A DNA stretch of 64,000 bases from Sceloporus undulatus (taxonomy: Eukaryota > Chordata > Lepidosauria > Squamata > Phrynosomatidae), in NCBI RefSeq assembly GCF_019175285.1, contig NC_056523.1, positions 178,932,937 to 178,996,936 on the forward strand, written 5' to 3'. Positions within the stretch are counted from its first letter, which is position 1. The number at the start of each line of letters is the position of its first letter. Made by a program: the position numbers and the translations under genes. This document shows, one piece after another, positions 1 to 58,999 of the stretch. Under the pieces are notes generated by a model that was not told where the DNA came from, ran no database searches, and was given only the letters and a program-made list of their open reading frames with translations.

Positions 1-29
1 CGATCCACAGAGAGAGGCAGGAAATATAA

Positions 30-76
30 ATTATTATTATTATTATTATTATTACTACTACTACTACTACTACTAC
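30..76. repeat. (ATT)n-(CTA)n microsatellite
   Basis: A run of TTA/ATT triplets passes into CTA triplets, ending at 76. It lies in KIF5A intron 16. Confidence 0.9.
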
Positions 77-205
77 AAACTGTTCCCTCTCCTCACTCTT
101 TAGAAGCTCTGAACTAGAACTGGAAGATGAAACCCAGGAAACAACAACCTCATATTTTTACACCCAGGCACATACAATACTCTTAAGTGCATCCTTCCTC
201 TAGAG

Positions 206-392
206 CAGTGGTTCCCAACCTTCCTAATGCCGTGACTTTTTAATACAGTTCTTCATGTTGTGGTGACCCCCAACTATAAGATTATTTTCATTGCTACATG
301 CAAATATGTGTTTCCCAATGGTCTTAGGCAACCCCTGTGAAAGCGTTGTTCGACCCCCAATGGGGTCCCGCCCCACAGGTTGGGAATCACTG
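206..392. mobile_element. SPIN-like hAT MITE
   Basis: Begins CAGTGGTTCCCAACCTTC and ends with the inverted GGTTGGGAATCACTG. It is flanked by 8-base duplications CTCTAGAG (198-205) and CTCTAGAT (393-400), which fit the hAT target rule nTCTAGAn. Internal parts such as ATGTTGTGGTGACCCC and GATGGTCTTAGGCGACC-like text match my memory of SPIN/URR1-type nonautonomous elements. The family name rests on memory; the superfamily is shown by the ends and duplication. Confidence 0.75.
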
Positions 393-420
393 CTCTAGAT
401 GTACTAAGGGATCTTGCAGG

Positions 421-497
421 ACTTTAAGACTAACTGAAAGAAAGAAGCTGGTAGCATGAGCTTTTGTAGACTTCACTCTACTTCCTCAGATGCATTA
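421..497 (-). repeat. Fragment of repeat with CTGAGGA...hairpin...AAAG box
   Basis: Read on the minus strand it gives CATCTGAGGAAGTAGAGTG, then a complementary half-arm and AAAGCTCATGC. The same repeat lies at 12245-12740. It is probably a Penelope-like or related retroelement end. The box resembles a degenerate hammerhead core. Confidence 0.4.
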
Positions 498-973
498 GGA
501 CTATGATGTGGTGGACTCCAAACTTCATAATCCTGAGTCTTCATGGGCCTATTGACCTGGATGATGGGAAATCTACTGTAACAACATACAGAAGATATCA
601 CATGATGGGCAGCTGCTCAAAATATGAGTGTGTGTGATCCCCTGGGAAATGCAACCTCCCCTCAATCAGAGCATGGAAAAAATAACTTTTGGAGCTACAA
701 TTCCTAGCATCCCTCCGTTGACATGGTCATTGGTCATGCTGGCTGGAGGATTCTGGGAACTGTAGCCTAAAACATATTTCCCCCTGAACCTCTTCTCCCC
801 TTGCACCATTGACTAGGCTGAAACCAAGTCTCAGTCAAGGTAAAGGAAATTTGCCCCATCTTGCAAGTTGCTAAGTTTTTTGTTTTGCTTTTCATGTGGG
901 GTATCTCCCTTCCCCAGACTCTACAGCAAACTCCTTTCTTCATGATATACATCTTTGCTCCCACATGGCTAAC

Positions 974-50152
<49,179 letters not shown>

Positions 50153-50480
50153 GGCTGGGGATGGTGGTGGCCTTTGGGGGGCTCTAGGAATGATGGAGGA
50201 GGAAGGCGATCCCGGGCAGGGCTCCTGGGGGGCTGCTTGGTGGTCACCCCACAGCGGCAGAGCGGCAGGGCTCTCTCGGCTGGGCTGGTGATGGGGAAGG
50301 GTCCAAGGATGCTCTGCTCCTGGATCCTGGATCCTCCTGCTGCAGCCTCAGCCTCAGCAGCACAAAGGGAGGGAGGGAGGGAGGGAGGGAGGCCTGGGTA
50401 CCACTTTTAAGGTGGAGCGGCGCCGGAGCCTTAAGGTGGAACTGCGGACCTCCCTCCGCTGGCAAGCCTTCCTCCTTTGA
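50153..50480 (-). promoter_or_regulatory. KIF5A: KIF5A 5' UTR and presumed proximal promoter
   Basis: GC-rich sequence directly upstream of the start codon. It contains a GGGA tandem tract at 50367-50392 (CCCT on the transcribed sense strand) and a CpG-dense GGCGCCGGAGC-type patch near 50420-50432. I see no TATA box at a suitable distance. The G tract could form a quadruplex on the strand opposite the transcript; that is inference. The transcription start cannot be placed from sequence alone. Confidence 0.5.
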
Positions 50481-50499
50481 GCTGGATCCAACCAGCCAG

Positions 50500-51028
50500 G
50501 GCTTGAAATGTGTGTGTGTGAGTGTGTACACATACAGTACACACAATATTATACATGCACCAGGGATGTAGCCAGGGGGGGGGATCTGGGGGTCCGGACC
50601 CCCCCTTCCATTAGAAAAATGAATGGTGTGTGCTGCTGCGCCGCCGCACTCAAGCCCCATTATAATGGTGGCACTTAGTCTGGACCCCCCCCTTCCTAAA
50701 ATCCTAGCTACGTCCCTGCATGCACACATAATGTTTGTGTGTGTGTGTGTGCATACACACACATAATGTTATATATACACACACATACATAATACTGGAC
50801 ACACACAAGTACATAATGTTTTATATATAAAACACACACATAATATGTACAGACACACACACACAATGTTTATAATTAAATATATAATATATATATAGAA
50901 TATATAGACACACACACACACTTAATATTGTACACACTCACACACATGCATAAGGTTATATACAAACACACATTGTACACATACAAAATATACATAATAT
51001 TACACACACCCACACAAAATATTTTTAT

Positions 51029-51078
<50 letters not shown>

Positions 51079-51080
51079 TT
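50500..51080. repeat. Alternating purine-pyrimidine microsatellite block upstream of KIF5A
   Basis: Repeated CA/TG and TA tracts, with ACACATAATGTT-like units recurring, end in (AC)n-(AT)n at about 51030-51077. Split by a hAT MITE at 50561-50718. Such sequence can adopt Z-form or cruciform DNA; any effect on KIF5A is speculation. Confidence 0.8.
50561..50718. mobile_element. hAT MITE in the microsatellite block
   Basis: Starts CAGGGATGTAGCCAGG and ends CCTAGCTACGTCCCTG. CATGCAC is duplicated at 50554-50560 and 50719-50725. Includes G- and C-rich inner arms. Confidence 0.82.
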
Positions 51081-51124
51081 CAAGCCCAGGACGGTTGGAT
51101 CCATGGATATATATATTTTACACA

Positions 51125-51745
51125 CACACTTGTTGTTGTTAACCACCCTGAGTCGATCTCAGCCCATGGCAACCCTGTAGGTAAGACATCTCCAAGGAGT
51201 TCATCAGACAAGGGAAGTTGGAAGTAGAATCCAATGGCAATCCCAACGCAATCATGGGGTTTCATGTTATTGCATGATAGACTACCACACGCAATTTTGG
51301 GCAATGGCAAGCTATTTTTGGGCAATGGGAAGTCAGTTTGAATGCAGTTCTAGTGAATTCACATGACTGCATTCTGGCCCCACTTTCTTTTCATTCGAAA
51401 TTAAGAGAAATTCCTCGCGTGTGATAAACTCCCAAGACCCCTGTCCTCCACTGCTCTGCTCACTTCCTGCAAATTTGTACCAGTGACCTGCCTAATAGAG
51501 TCCATTCATCTAGCAGGCAACCTTCCTGTTTCACTCCACCTTTGCTAGGATTATTGTTTTCTCCAATGAGTCGTGTCTTCTCATGATGTGGCCAAAAGTA
51601 TGACAGCCTCAGTTTAGTCATCTTGGTTTCCAGGGAAATTTATTTGGTTTTTTGGAGTGTCCATGGTATCCTTAGCATTCTTCTCCAGCACCACATCTCA
51701 AATGAATTGGTTTTGTTTCTGTCTGCTTTCTTAACTGTCCAGCTC
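51125..51745 (-). mobile_element. BovB LINE 3' fragment with a MITE inside
   Basis: The plus strand shows complementary BovB text: GTTGTTAACCACCCTGAGTC, TTCTCATGATGTGGCCAAAA and TTCTCCAGCACCACATCTCA. A separate element occupies 51197-51431. Confidence 0.75.
51197..51431. mobile_element. MITE inserted in BovB
   Basis: Ends GAGTTCATCAGACAAGGG and GCGTGTGATAAACTC are imperfect inverted copies. CCAAG is repeated at 51192-51196 and 51432-51436. Superfamily not assigned. Confidence 0.6.
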
Positions 51746-51802
51746 TCCCATCCATGCATGTGTGTGTGTGTACACACACTCTCTCTCTCTCACACACACA
51801 CA

Positions 51803-52135
51803 ATTGGTCCTCCACATTTCTGGCTTTGACTTCTGTGGCTTTGATTATTCCTGGATTTGATTAATATATTCTTCCTAGGACTCTCTAGGTCCTCTAGCAT
51901 GCCTTTCTTGTCAATCTCTCAAAGGTTATGCTGGAGGACCAAGAGAGCACTTCTCTAAGCATTTGTAGGTCCTCCAGTGCAATTTCATGGTCAATGGCTG
52001 GCAGATCTTGACCACAGAATTGCCCTAGAGGACCTAGAGATTCCTAGGGAGGTATTTTCTCAGGATTTTTTGATTTGCAGTTTTTAAATTTTTACCAGGG
52101 TCCTGTGCTCCTAACACAGAAATTGTGAAGGGGTT
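51803..52135. mobile_element. Mariner-like MITE with CCTAGGACTCTCTAGG arms
   Basis: Starts ATTGGTCCTCCACATTTC. Inner arms TTCCTAGGACTCTCTAGGTC and CTAGAGGACCTAGAGATTCC are inverted copies. The right edge near 52135 is approximate. Confidence 0.5.
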
Positions 52136-52156
52136 CATTTTGCCTTTTTATACAAG

Positions 52157-52381
52157 TATGGTGACCAGATGGCCTCACAGCAAAGGCTTACAGAACACCA
52201 CAAAATGTTGGACGTTCAAGAAAGATGGAGGACATGACAAAAGAAAAGCTAAAAATACTCGTATAATTGTAAACACATGCTTCTTAGTCATACTCAGAAT
52301 GGAGGGCCCTTTGGAATTCTCCCGACAGAAAGGTTGAAATGTAGGACATGTCCCGGAAAAGGAGGGCATCTGATCACCCTG
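52157..52381. mobile_element. hAT MITE with perfect 8-base duplication
   Basis: Ends TATGGTGACCAGATGG and GGCATCTGATCACCCTG. TATACAAG is identical at 52149-52156 and 52382-52389. Pieces of the same family (GTCCTCCTTTTCCAGGAC) occur near 49880 and 61910. Confidence 0.85.
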
Positions 52382-52401
52382 TATACAAGAGGCACCATCT
52401 G

Positions 52402-52603
52402 ACTTTGTTGTTTTTGTGTGCCTCCAAATATTTCCGACATAAGGCAACCCAAAGGGTTTCTTGGCAAGCTTCTTCCTCTGAGGCTGAGAGACTGTGACCT
52501 GCCCAAGGCCTCCCACTGGATTTTCATGGCCAAGCCAGGATCTGAACCCTGGTCTACAGAGTTGTAGTCCAACATTCAAACCACTACACCACACTGGCTC
52601 TCA
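52402..52603 (-). mobile_element. tRNA-derived SINE
   Basis: On the minus strand: GAACCACTACA-type head region, ACCAGGGTTCAGATCCTGGC (B box), GGGCAGGTCACAGTCTCTCA and a GGCACACAAAAACAAC tail. The flanks CACCATCTGACT and CACCATTTTACT look like a worn target duplication. Confidence 0.78.
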
Positions 52604-52718
52604 CCATTTTACTATGTCATGGTTTTTAATGGGACATAGCTGAATCCAACCATCCAAGGATTTTAATATCCATGAGAAGTCCTGGAACCAACCGCCTGTG
52701 GATAACAAGGGCCCACTG
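52604..52718 (+). mobile_element. TcMar-Tigger-like MITE, right part
   Basis: ATCCATGAGAAGTCCTGGAA through AACAAGGGCCCACTG with TA after it. The matching left part appears to lie before 52157 and at 52390-52401, broken by a hAT MITE and a SINE. Confidence 0.6.
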
Positions 52719-52825
52719 TATATTACACTGCCTTTGGCCCAGGAGAGACAGAGGGCTACTGCACAAGAATACAGCTCCTCATGCAAGGGAACAAGGTTGT
52801 CATGGGTTCCTTATTATACCTGTGT

Positions 52826-53042
52826 ATTTGTGCCCTCCAATCTCCTATCGATTTATGGTGGCCCCATGGATTTCATTGGGATTTCTTAGGCAAGGAGTAC
52901 TCAGAGGTGCTTTGCCAGTTCCTTCTTCTGAAATATAGCCTACAGCACTTGGTATTCATTGCCAGTCTCCAATTCAAGTACTAAGCAGTGCTCACCTTTC
53001 TTAACTTCCAAGATCAGTCAGGATCTGTTACCTCGAGGATAT
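52826..53042 (-). mobile_element. 5S-rRNA-derived SINE
   Basis: On the minus strand it includes GATCTTGGAAGTTAAGAAAG and ATACCAAGTGCTGTAGGC from 5S rRNA, then the usual tail. Confidence 0.72.
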
Positions 53043-53089
53043 TTAGGCCACAGGCAAGTCCCTTGCCAATACATTTGATAGTCCTGATG

Positions 53090-53500
53090 TACCTAAGTGA
53101 AGAGGCTACTGCCAGAACAAAATATGGAGAAACAGAATGGTTTCCCAATTGGCAAAGGGGTCAGGCAAGGTGGCATTCTATCCCCCAACTTGTTAAACTT
53201 GCACCCAGAAAATATCATAAGAAGAACAGGTTTGGACTCAGAAGAAGGAGGAGTGAAGACAGAAGGAAGAAACATCAACCATATAAGATATGTAGGTGAC
53301 ACTATACTACTACAGGAAAACATCATAGACTTAGAACAACTGCTAAAGAAAGTCAAAGAAGAAAGTGCAAAGGGAGCTTTAATGCTGAACATAAAGCAAA
53401 CAAAAATAATGGCAACTGAAGGAATTTTTATTGAAGAAATACATAAATTCAGCCTAGATAATTAGGAAATTTAAATAGTTAAAGATTTCCTGTACTTTGG
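53090..53500 (+). mobile_element. BovB LINE reverse-transcriptase fragment
   Basis: A 122-codon frame includes GKGVRQGGILSPNLLNLHPE, GRNINHIRYVGDTILL and LMLNIKQTKIMATEG. These correspond to BovB RT blocks around the YADD box, here YVGD, so the catalytic motif is altered. It is the only copy in the window that reaches the RT core. Confidence 0.8.
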
Positions 53501-54941
53501 ATTGAGCAGTCTGGTTCCCTCCCTTCTAGTGTTCCAGTAGGCAGCCCAGTCTGCCCTGTATTGTCTGGCTCTTGGCTTTCAAACCCTTAGTCGTCCTTTG
53601 GAACTGTGTATGTTTTAAAATACTTAATTTTTTTTTACTTGTTTTCAAATAATTATTTATCTGTGTTTAATCTTTTGTACATTGCCAAGGGGTCCTAGCA
53701 GGCTGAGAGGCAACAGACAAATACTTAAAGGAAGAAACCAACCGACATTTTTGCTGCCCTTGAAAAACAGTCCAATCTGACTGCCCAAGGCAGCTAGCCC
53801 ACTCTGTCTAATGGCAGAGCCAGGCTTGACATCTGCTGCAAGGCTGATCCATGGGTTTTGTAAGAAGCTGAAACTGTAGCACTGCCCGTGGCACAAGTAT
53901 TCTACCTCTGTAGCACAGAGCATAAAAATCTGTCAACAAAAGTGAACCTTCCACAGTGGATAATGTTAAATTTGCATTCATTTCTTTAGCAACTGTTGAT
54001 AAGTAGCAGCTCTATAGTACCGCCTCTGAGAGATTATAACTCTAAATCAAGCAGCAATATGTGGTATCTGAATCAAACCCCTTTGAGGAGTGTAAAATAC
54101 CCCCCAGCAGATTTGTATCAAAACCACCACCAGGATTGATTCACATCCCTTCACAACTGGTTCCCTGCTTTAAAGTTCTTACCTTATCATGAAAAGAACA
54201 GCCATAGATGGCTGCTTAGCTTTCTGGGTTTAAAATCCTGGCAACTACCGCTTGGGAAAGGAAGCCCGTTGCTTCTGGCTTTTTAATGTTTTTGTTATTA
54301 ACTATTAATTTTTATTGACTTTTTTATTTTTTTTGTAAGTGGATCTGATTCATCTTTTCCATAAGACAAGTGAAATGTAGATCTCTCTTTGTGTGTATGT
54401 GCATGTAGAATAAATAGATAGAACAGATAGGCAGACAGGTACTGAGGTCTTTGCTATAACCCACCCCATCTCCAAACAGCTAATCCTCTCTGGTATATTA
54501 AGTTTTGCACCCAGCTTCTTTTGCTCTCTGATCAGAAAAGGAATTCACTTATGATTCCCCCCAACCACCCCTATAATGATGGAAGCACTGAAGGAATCCT
54601 TTTCTTATTGCTGCTTGCAAAATTTTGAATATATGTCCATATCATGTCTGTTTAAAACCAGTGGTTGGTTCTGTTTTGGGGAGTGGAAAGGCAACTGTGT
54701 CTATGCTTAAATGATGAGCGGTCTTACAGAGTCTGGTGGCAGCAGGCGCTGTGCATCCTTTTGGGTCTCATTTAACACCCAAAGGTTAAGATGACAGGAA
54801 TTAAGATGACTGAAGACACCACTCACTTATAATTCTATTGTTCCACTTTAACTGCCATGGCTGCATGCTGTGGAATCCTGATGTTTGTAGTTTGGTCAGA
54901 GGCATCTGAACAGATTCTCAAGGACCCTCCCTGAATCAGTA

Positions 54942-55109
54942 GGTGCATCTCCACTGTCAAAATAATACAGTTTGACACCACTTAAAATGCTGTAGTTCCA
55001 TCCTATGGTATCCTTGGATTCATAGTACAAACCCCAGGATTATGTAGGATGGAGCCATGACAGTTAAAATGGTGTCAAAGTGCACTATTTCTACAGTGCA
55101 GATGCACCC
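54942..55109. mobile_element. Palindromic MITE (CAGTTTGACACCAC family)
   Basis: Ends GGTGCATCTCCACTGTC and ACAGTGCAGATGCACC are inverted copies, giving the fullest view of this family's terminal repeat. Inner AATACAGTTTGACACCACTT faces AAAATGGTGTCAAAGTGCAC. Confidence 0.78.
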
Positions 55110-55631
55110 ATCAAGTTACAATTGCATTTGTGTAAGAGGCCTGAATGGTAAAAGGAGCACCATGGTGAGCATCTGTTTTACTGGGTATATATGGCATGAG
55201 TTATGGGTAGGATTCACAGAGATTGCAGGCTATGTAACTGTCATCCTACAGGAAGCCCAGAGGTTAATGGCATAAGTCTTCTTCAAAATTAAACTGGTCT
55301 GACTGTTACACAATGGTGGGAATTGCACTGCTCTCCTGATGTCCCAGCAGCCTTAGTCATGTATCTCTAAGCACATGTTCAGCTCAGGAATTTGCTTTCA
55401 TTGCCAGAGGTAAGCCACTAGTCTTTTCACTCCTGATTGTACCCACACTCATTCCTATCCCTATTCACTCCTGCCATTAAATAGCTGGAACTTAGATATC
55501 CCTGCGGCAGAGTAGGCAGGGACTCGATGGCCCTTGAGGTCTCTTCCAACTCTTTGTTTCTATGACTCTATGATTCTATGAACTGAAAAAGAGGATCAAA
55601 GTGGAAATGGGTTTGCATAACATGCAAATTT

Positions 55632-55648
55632 GGGGGGGGGGGGGGGGG
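55632..55648. repeat. Poly-G run
   Basis: Seventeen G in a row, prone to sequencing error. Confidence 0.9.
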
Positions 55649-55845
55649 AATGCTATAATTTAAATGGAAATCTGTCTTCCCAAATCTAATCAGGTGACCA
55701 AATGCTAATTGTGGATAGGCAACTTCAAACTGCTACCGCTTCCAGTTGTTCCTTCATTTGTAAATAGGGTTTCAAGCAGAGACTGTCTTCAAAGAGGACT
55801 TTTTCTTTTGAAAATAGGCTGCATGTTGACCTTAATATCTTTAAA

Positions 55846-56072
55846 TGTGTTGTTGTGTGCCTTAAAGTTGTTCCCAATTTACGGTGACCCTAAGGCAAAC
55901 CTATAACACAGTGTTCCTAGCAGGTTTTTCAGAGGGGGTTTGCCATTGCCATCCTCTGAGGCTGAAAGAGTGTAACTTGTCCAAGGTCACCCAGTAGGTT
56001 TTCATAGCTGAGCCGGGATTTGAACCCTGATCCCTAGAGTTATAGTCCAACACTCAAATCACTACGGAGTAT
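55846..56072 (-). mobile_element. tRNA-derived SINE
   Basis: On the plus strand: TTACGGTGACCCTAAGGCAA, CTCTGAGGCTGAAAGAGTGT, the complement of a TGGGTGACCTTGG block and CGGGATTTGAACCCTGATCC (B box reversed). Confidence 0.78.
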
Positions 56073-56589
56073 ATCACACAGAGCTTTTTGGAGATTTTCC
56101 GGCTCAGTTCCGACGTGACTGCACTTCCAACAATGTGCATTCACGTCATAATGTGAATGTGTTATCAGATGTCATTCCTTTCTATGGGAGCTCCTTGCGA
56201 GGTGCTTCCGCAGTGATTCCAAAGTGGTAAAACCGGAAAAAAGTGACTTCACAGAATTCGCTTCCAGGCCCACTTCGATTGCACTGCTGATTGGTCTGGT
56301 GTGGAAAACCACCCCGATGTTACCACCCTTGGTCCCCTGCATCCTGCTCCGTCATCCTTCTCCTCCTCCTTCATGCCATCTTGCCCCCTCTGCCACCCTG
56401 CAACCCATCCCATCATTCCCATCATCCCCTGCCTTATCCTACATCCCGATCCTGGCCCCAGGAACCCCCAGCGAGCTATCCCATCATCTCCTGCCTTCTC
56501 CTGCATCCCAATCCTGGCCCCAGCAACCCCCGGTGGCCTATCCCATCATCCCCTCACTGCTTCTTCACCCCATGAAGAATGACAGCTAA

Positions 56590-57355
56590 GGAGAGAGCAG
56601 GGAAGGAGGACAGCGTCCAGAGCCCCACTGAGCATGTGCAAGGGTGCCGATTCGAATCGTTGAACCTTCCGGTGTGGTAATACAATGTGCACTCCCCCGC
56701 TTTGCTTGAATCCGCATCACGTGACTTGCTTGGAATAGAACTGACTTTGCTTCCCCCTCAATTTGGAAGGGCAACAGAAAGGCAACCAGATGTGGTAAAA
56801 CATCACGTTTTAACCTTAATTCGCATTGCTAGACAGGAGTGACTCTGGCTCTGGTGTGAAAAAACGTCACGCTTTGCATTGGTAGAACAGGAGTGACTGT
56901 GGATTTGAGCTGCAAACCNNNNNNNNNNNNNNNNNNNNNNNNNNNNNNNNNNNNNNNNNNNNNNNNNNNNNNNNNNNNNNNNNNNNNNNNNNNNNNNNNN
57001 NNNNNNNNNNNNNNNNNNGGAGGGGGCAGGAAAGGAGGACAGCGTCCAGAGCCCCACTGAGCATGTGCAAGGGTGCCGATTCGAATCGTTGAACCTTCCG
57101 GTGTGGTAATACAATGTGCACTCCCCCGCTTTGCTTGAATCCGCATCACGTGACTTGCTTGGAATAGAACTGACTTTGCTTCCCCCTCAATTTGGAAGGG
57201 CAACAGAAAGGCAACCAGATGTGGTAAAACATCACGTTTTAACCTTAATTCGCATTGCTAGACAGGAGTGACTCTGGATCTGGTGTGAAAAAACGTTACG
57301 CTTTGCATTGGTAGGAGTGACTGTGGATTTGAGCTGCAAACCCCCCCCCCCCCCC
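56590..57355. repeat. Near-identical duplicated block on both sides of an assembly gap
   Basis: 56590-56918 and 57019-57342 match almost base for base, with a few substitutions and one 5-base indel. The left copy stops at GCAAACC, where the right copy enters a 15-base poly-C run. The second copy may be an allele or an assembly artefact rather than a true tandem duplication. Confidence 0.9.
56919..57018. other. Assembly gap, 100 N
   Basis: Exactly 100 N, a conventional placeholder length, so the true size is unknown. Confidence 0.98.
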
Positions 57356-57957
57356 GGCATAAGGTCCTACATCACATTGGTATATTTGAAACTGAGTACA
57401 TAATCCCAGAGACACAACCCTGCCACCTGCCCCAGTCTTGCTGCACTTTGAGTAATGCCCCAGTTTGGAAGCACCTAGTACCTGAAAAATCGACATACAA
57501 TAAACCTTTTAATCATCATCCCTGCTTACTCTTCCAGGAAACAGGCAGTCATTTGGGCAGATGTTGCAAAAACTGCAAAATCAGATTGAGGCTGACATAC
57601 AACAGAATAGCAATACCAGAAATGCAGTTGCTTTTGCAGAGGAGAGGATGGTAGTAGCGGTGGCAGCAGGCCCTCAGCGAGACAAGAGCATAGTAGCTGC
57701 AATGCTTTACCAAGCGGGTTTCATTTCTTCCAGATGAACTGAGCCGAACGAAGCTTAAAAAACAATGTCTGGGCCTGGGATAAGGGCGGTTAGGGCCATG
57801 CCCTGCTTGTGAGTCCCAGGGGCAACTGACTCTGACATTGAGACAACAAAATGCTGGATTTAGTGGTCCATTGACTAACCCACAAGAAGGTTCTTGTGGC
57901 ATCTTCTATATATCTGATTTCTAGTCAACACAGAAACAGTTAGGTCATACTCCTAAC

Positions 57958-58580
57958 CATACCTTTCAACTGTCCCAATTTGACAGGAACAGCCCAGTTA
58001 ATTCTCTGTCACCTCCCCTTTTCAAATGCTTTCAAAATATAGGCCTCCGCATTCACAGGTTTTTTTAATCCATGGATTCAAGCATCCATGGCTTGAAAAT
58101 ATTTTAAAAATATATACATTCCAAAAAGCAAACCTTGATTTTTGCTATTTTATATAAAGGACACCATTTGACTATGCCATTGCATTCAATGGGACTTGAG
58201 GATCCATGGATTTTGATACCCAGGGATTTTGGTATCTATGGGGTGGGTGGGTGATGGGGTCCTGGAACCAAACCTCAGCAGATAGCAAGAACCAACTGCA
58301 TTCCAGTTTCCCTCTCCTGCTTTCTCTTTGTCCTCACCTTACTTTCTGTTGCTGCAAACTGACTTGAAAGTACAAAAGAAGTTTTGTTCTCAGTTAACTG
58401 AGCAAGGAGGAGGCAGTGAAATCTTGCCCTTCCCATTACTCTCAGGCAAAACCAAACTGCTGCAGTCTCTCCTGGACTGTTTGTTCTTCCTCATTAGTAA
58501 CTTTTGCCATTTTGACCACACTCTGATGTTGCCTGGCCACATGTGTTCTGGTTTTCAACTGTGAAATGTTGGACAGTGTG
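57958..58580 (+). mobile_element. DNA transposon with CATACC ends, carrying a Tigger-like MITE
   Basis: Second copy of the element at 43399: starts CATACCTTTCAACTGTCCC and ends GAAATGTTGGACAGTGTG. It is interrupted by 58042-58298. Confidence 0.65.
58042..58298. mobile_element. TcMar-Tigger-like MITE nested in a CATACC element
   Basis: TA-type insertion with GATCCATGGATTTTGATACC and TTGCATTCAATGGGACTTGA inside. The host element resumes at TTCCAGTTTCCCTCTCC. Confidence 0.72.
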
Positions 58581-58593
58581 GCCTATATACCTT

Positions 58594-58765
58594 AAAGGCA
58601 CTAGATCCTGTCTGATCTTGGAAGCTAAGTAGGGTCAGTCCTTGTTAGGGCATGGATGGGAACACTGCCAACAAATACCAGGTGCTGTAGACTATTTTCC
58701 TTGCCTAAGAAAACCCTTTGAAATTAATGTAGTCATGAGCTGATAGGCAACTTGAAGGGATTGTT
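58594..58765 (+). mobile_element. 5S-rRNA-derived SINE
   Basis: GTCTGATCTTGGAAGCTAAG and ACCAGGTGCTGTAGAC match 5S rRNA; the tail ends GATAGGCAACTTGAAGGG. Confidence 0.8.
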
Positions 58766-58996
58766 GTTGTTGTGTGACTTCAAGTTGTTTCTGACTCATG
58801 GAGACCCAAAGTCAACCTATCATAGGGTTTGCTTAGCGGGTTTCTTCAGAGGGGGCTTGCCATTGCCATCCTCTGAGGCTGAGAGAGTGTGACTTACCCA
58901 AGGTCACCCTGTTTGTTTCCATGGCCAAGCAGGGATTTGAATCCTGGTCTCCATAGTCTGAAACTCAAACCACTGCACCATGCTGACTCAGCTCTT
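58762..58996 (-). mobile_element. tRNA-derived SINE, tail to tail with a 5S SINE
   Basis: TTCAAGTTGTTTCTGACTCA through GCAGGGATTTGAATCCTGGT. It abuts the preceding 5S-type SINE tail to tail. Confidence 0.8.
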
Positions 58997-58999
58997 GAA

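Noticed and set aside
1-970. KIF5A exon 17
   Set aside because: No HEAKIRSLTEYMQSVELK-like coding text on the minus strand; it must lie beyond the window.
58594-58765. 5S rRNA gene
   Set aside because: Only part of 5S is present, it is followed by a SINE tail, and the same arrangement occurs at several other sites.
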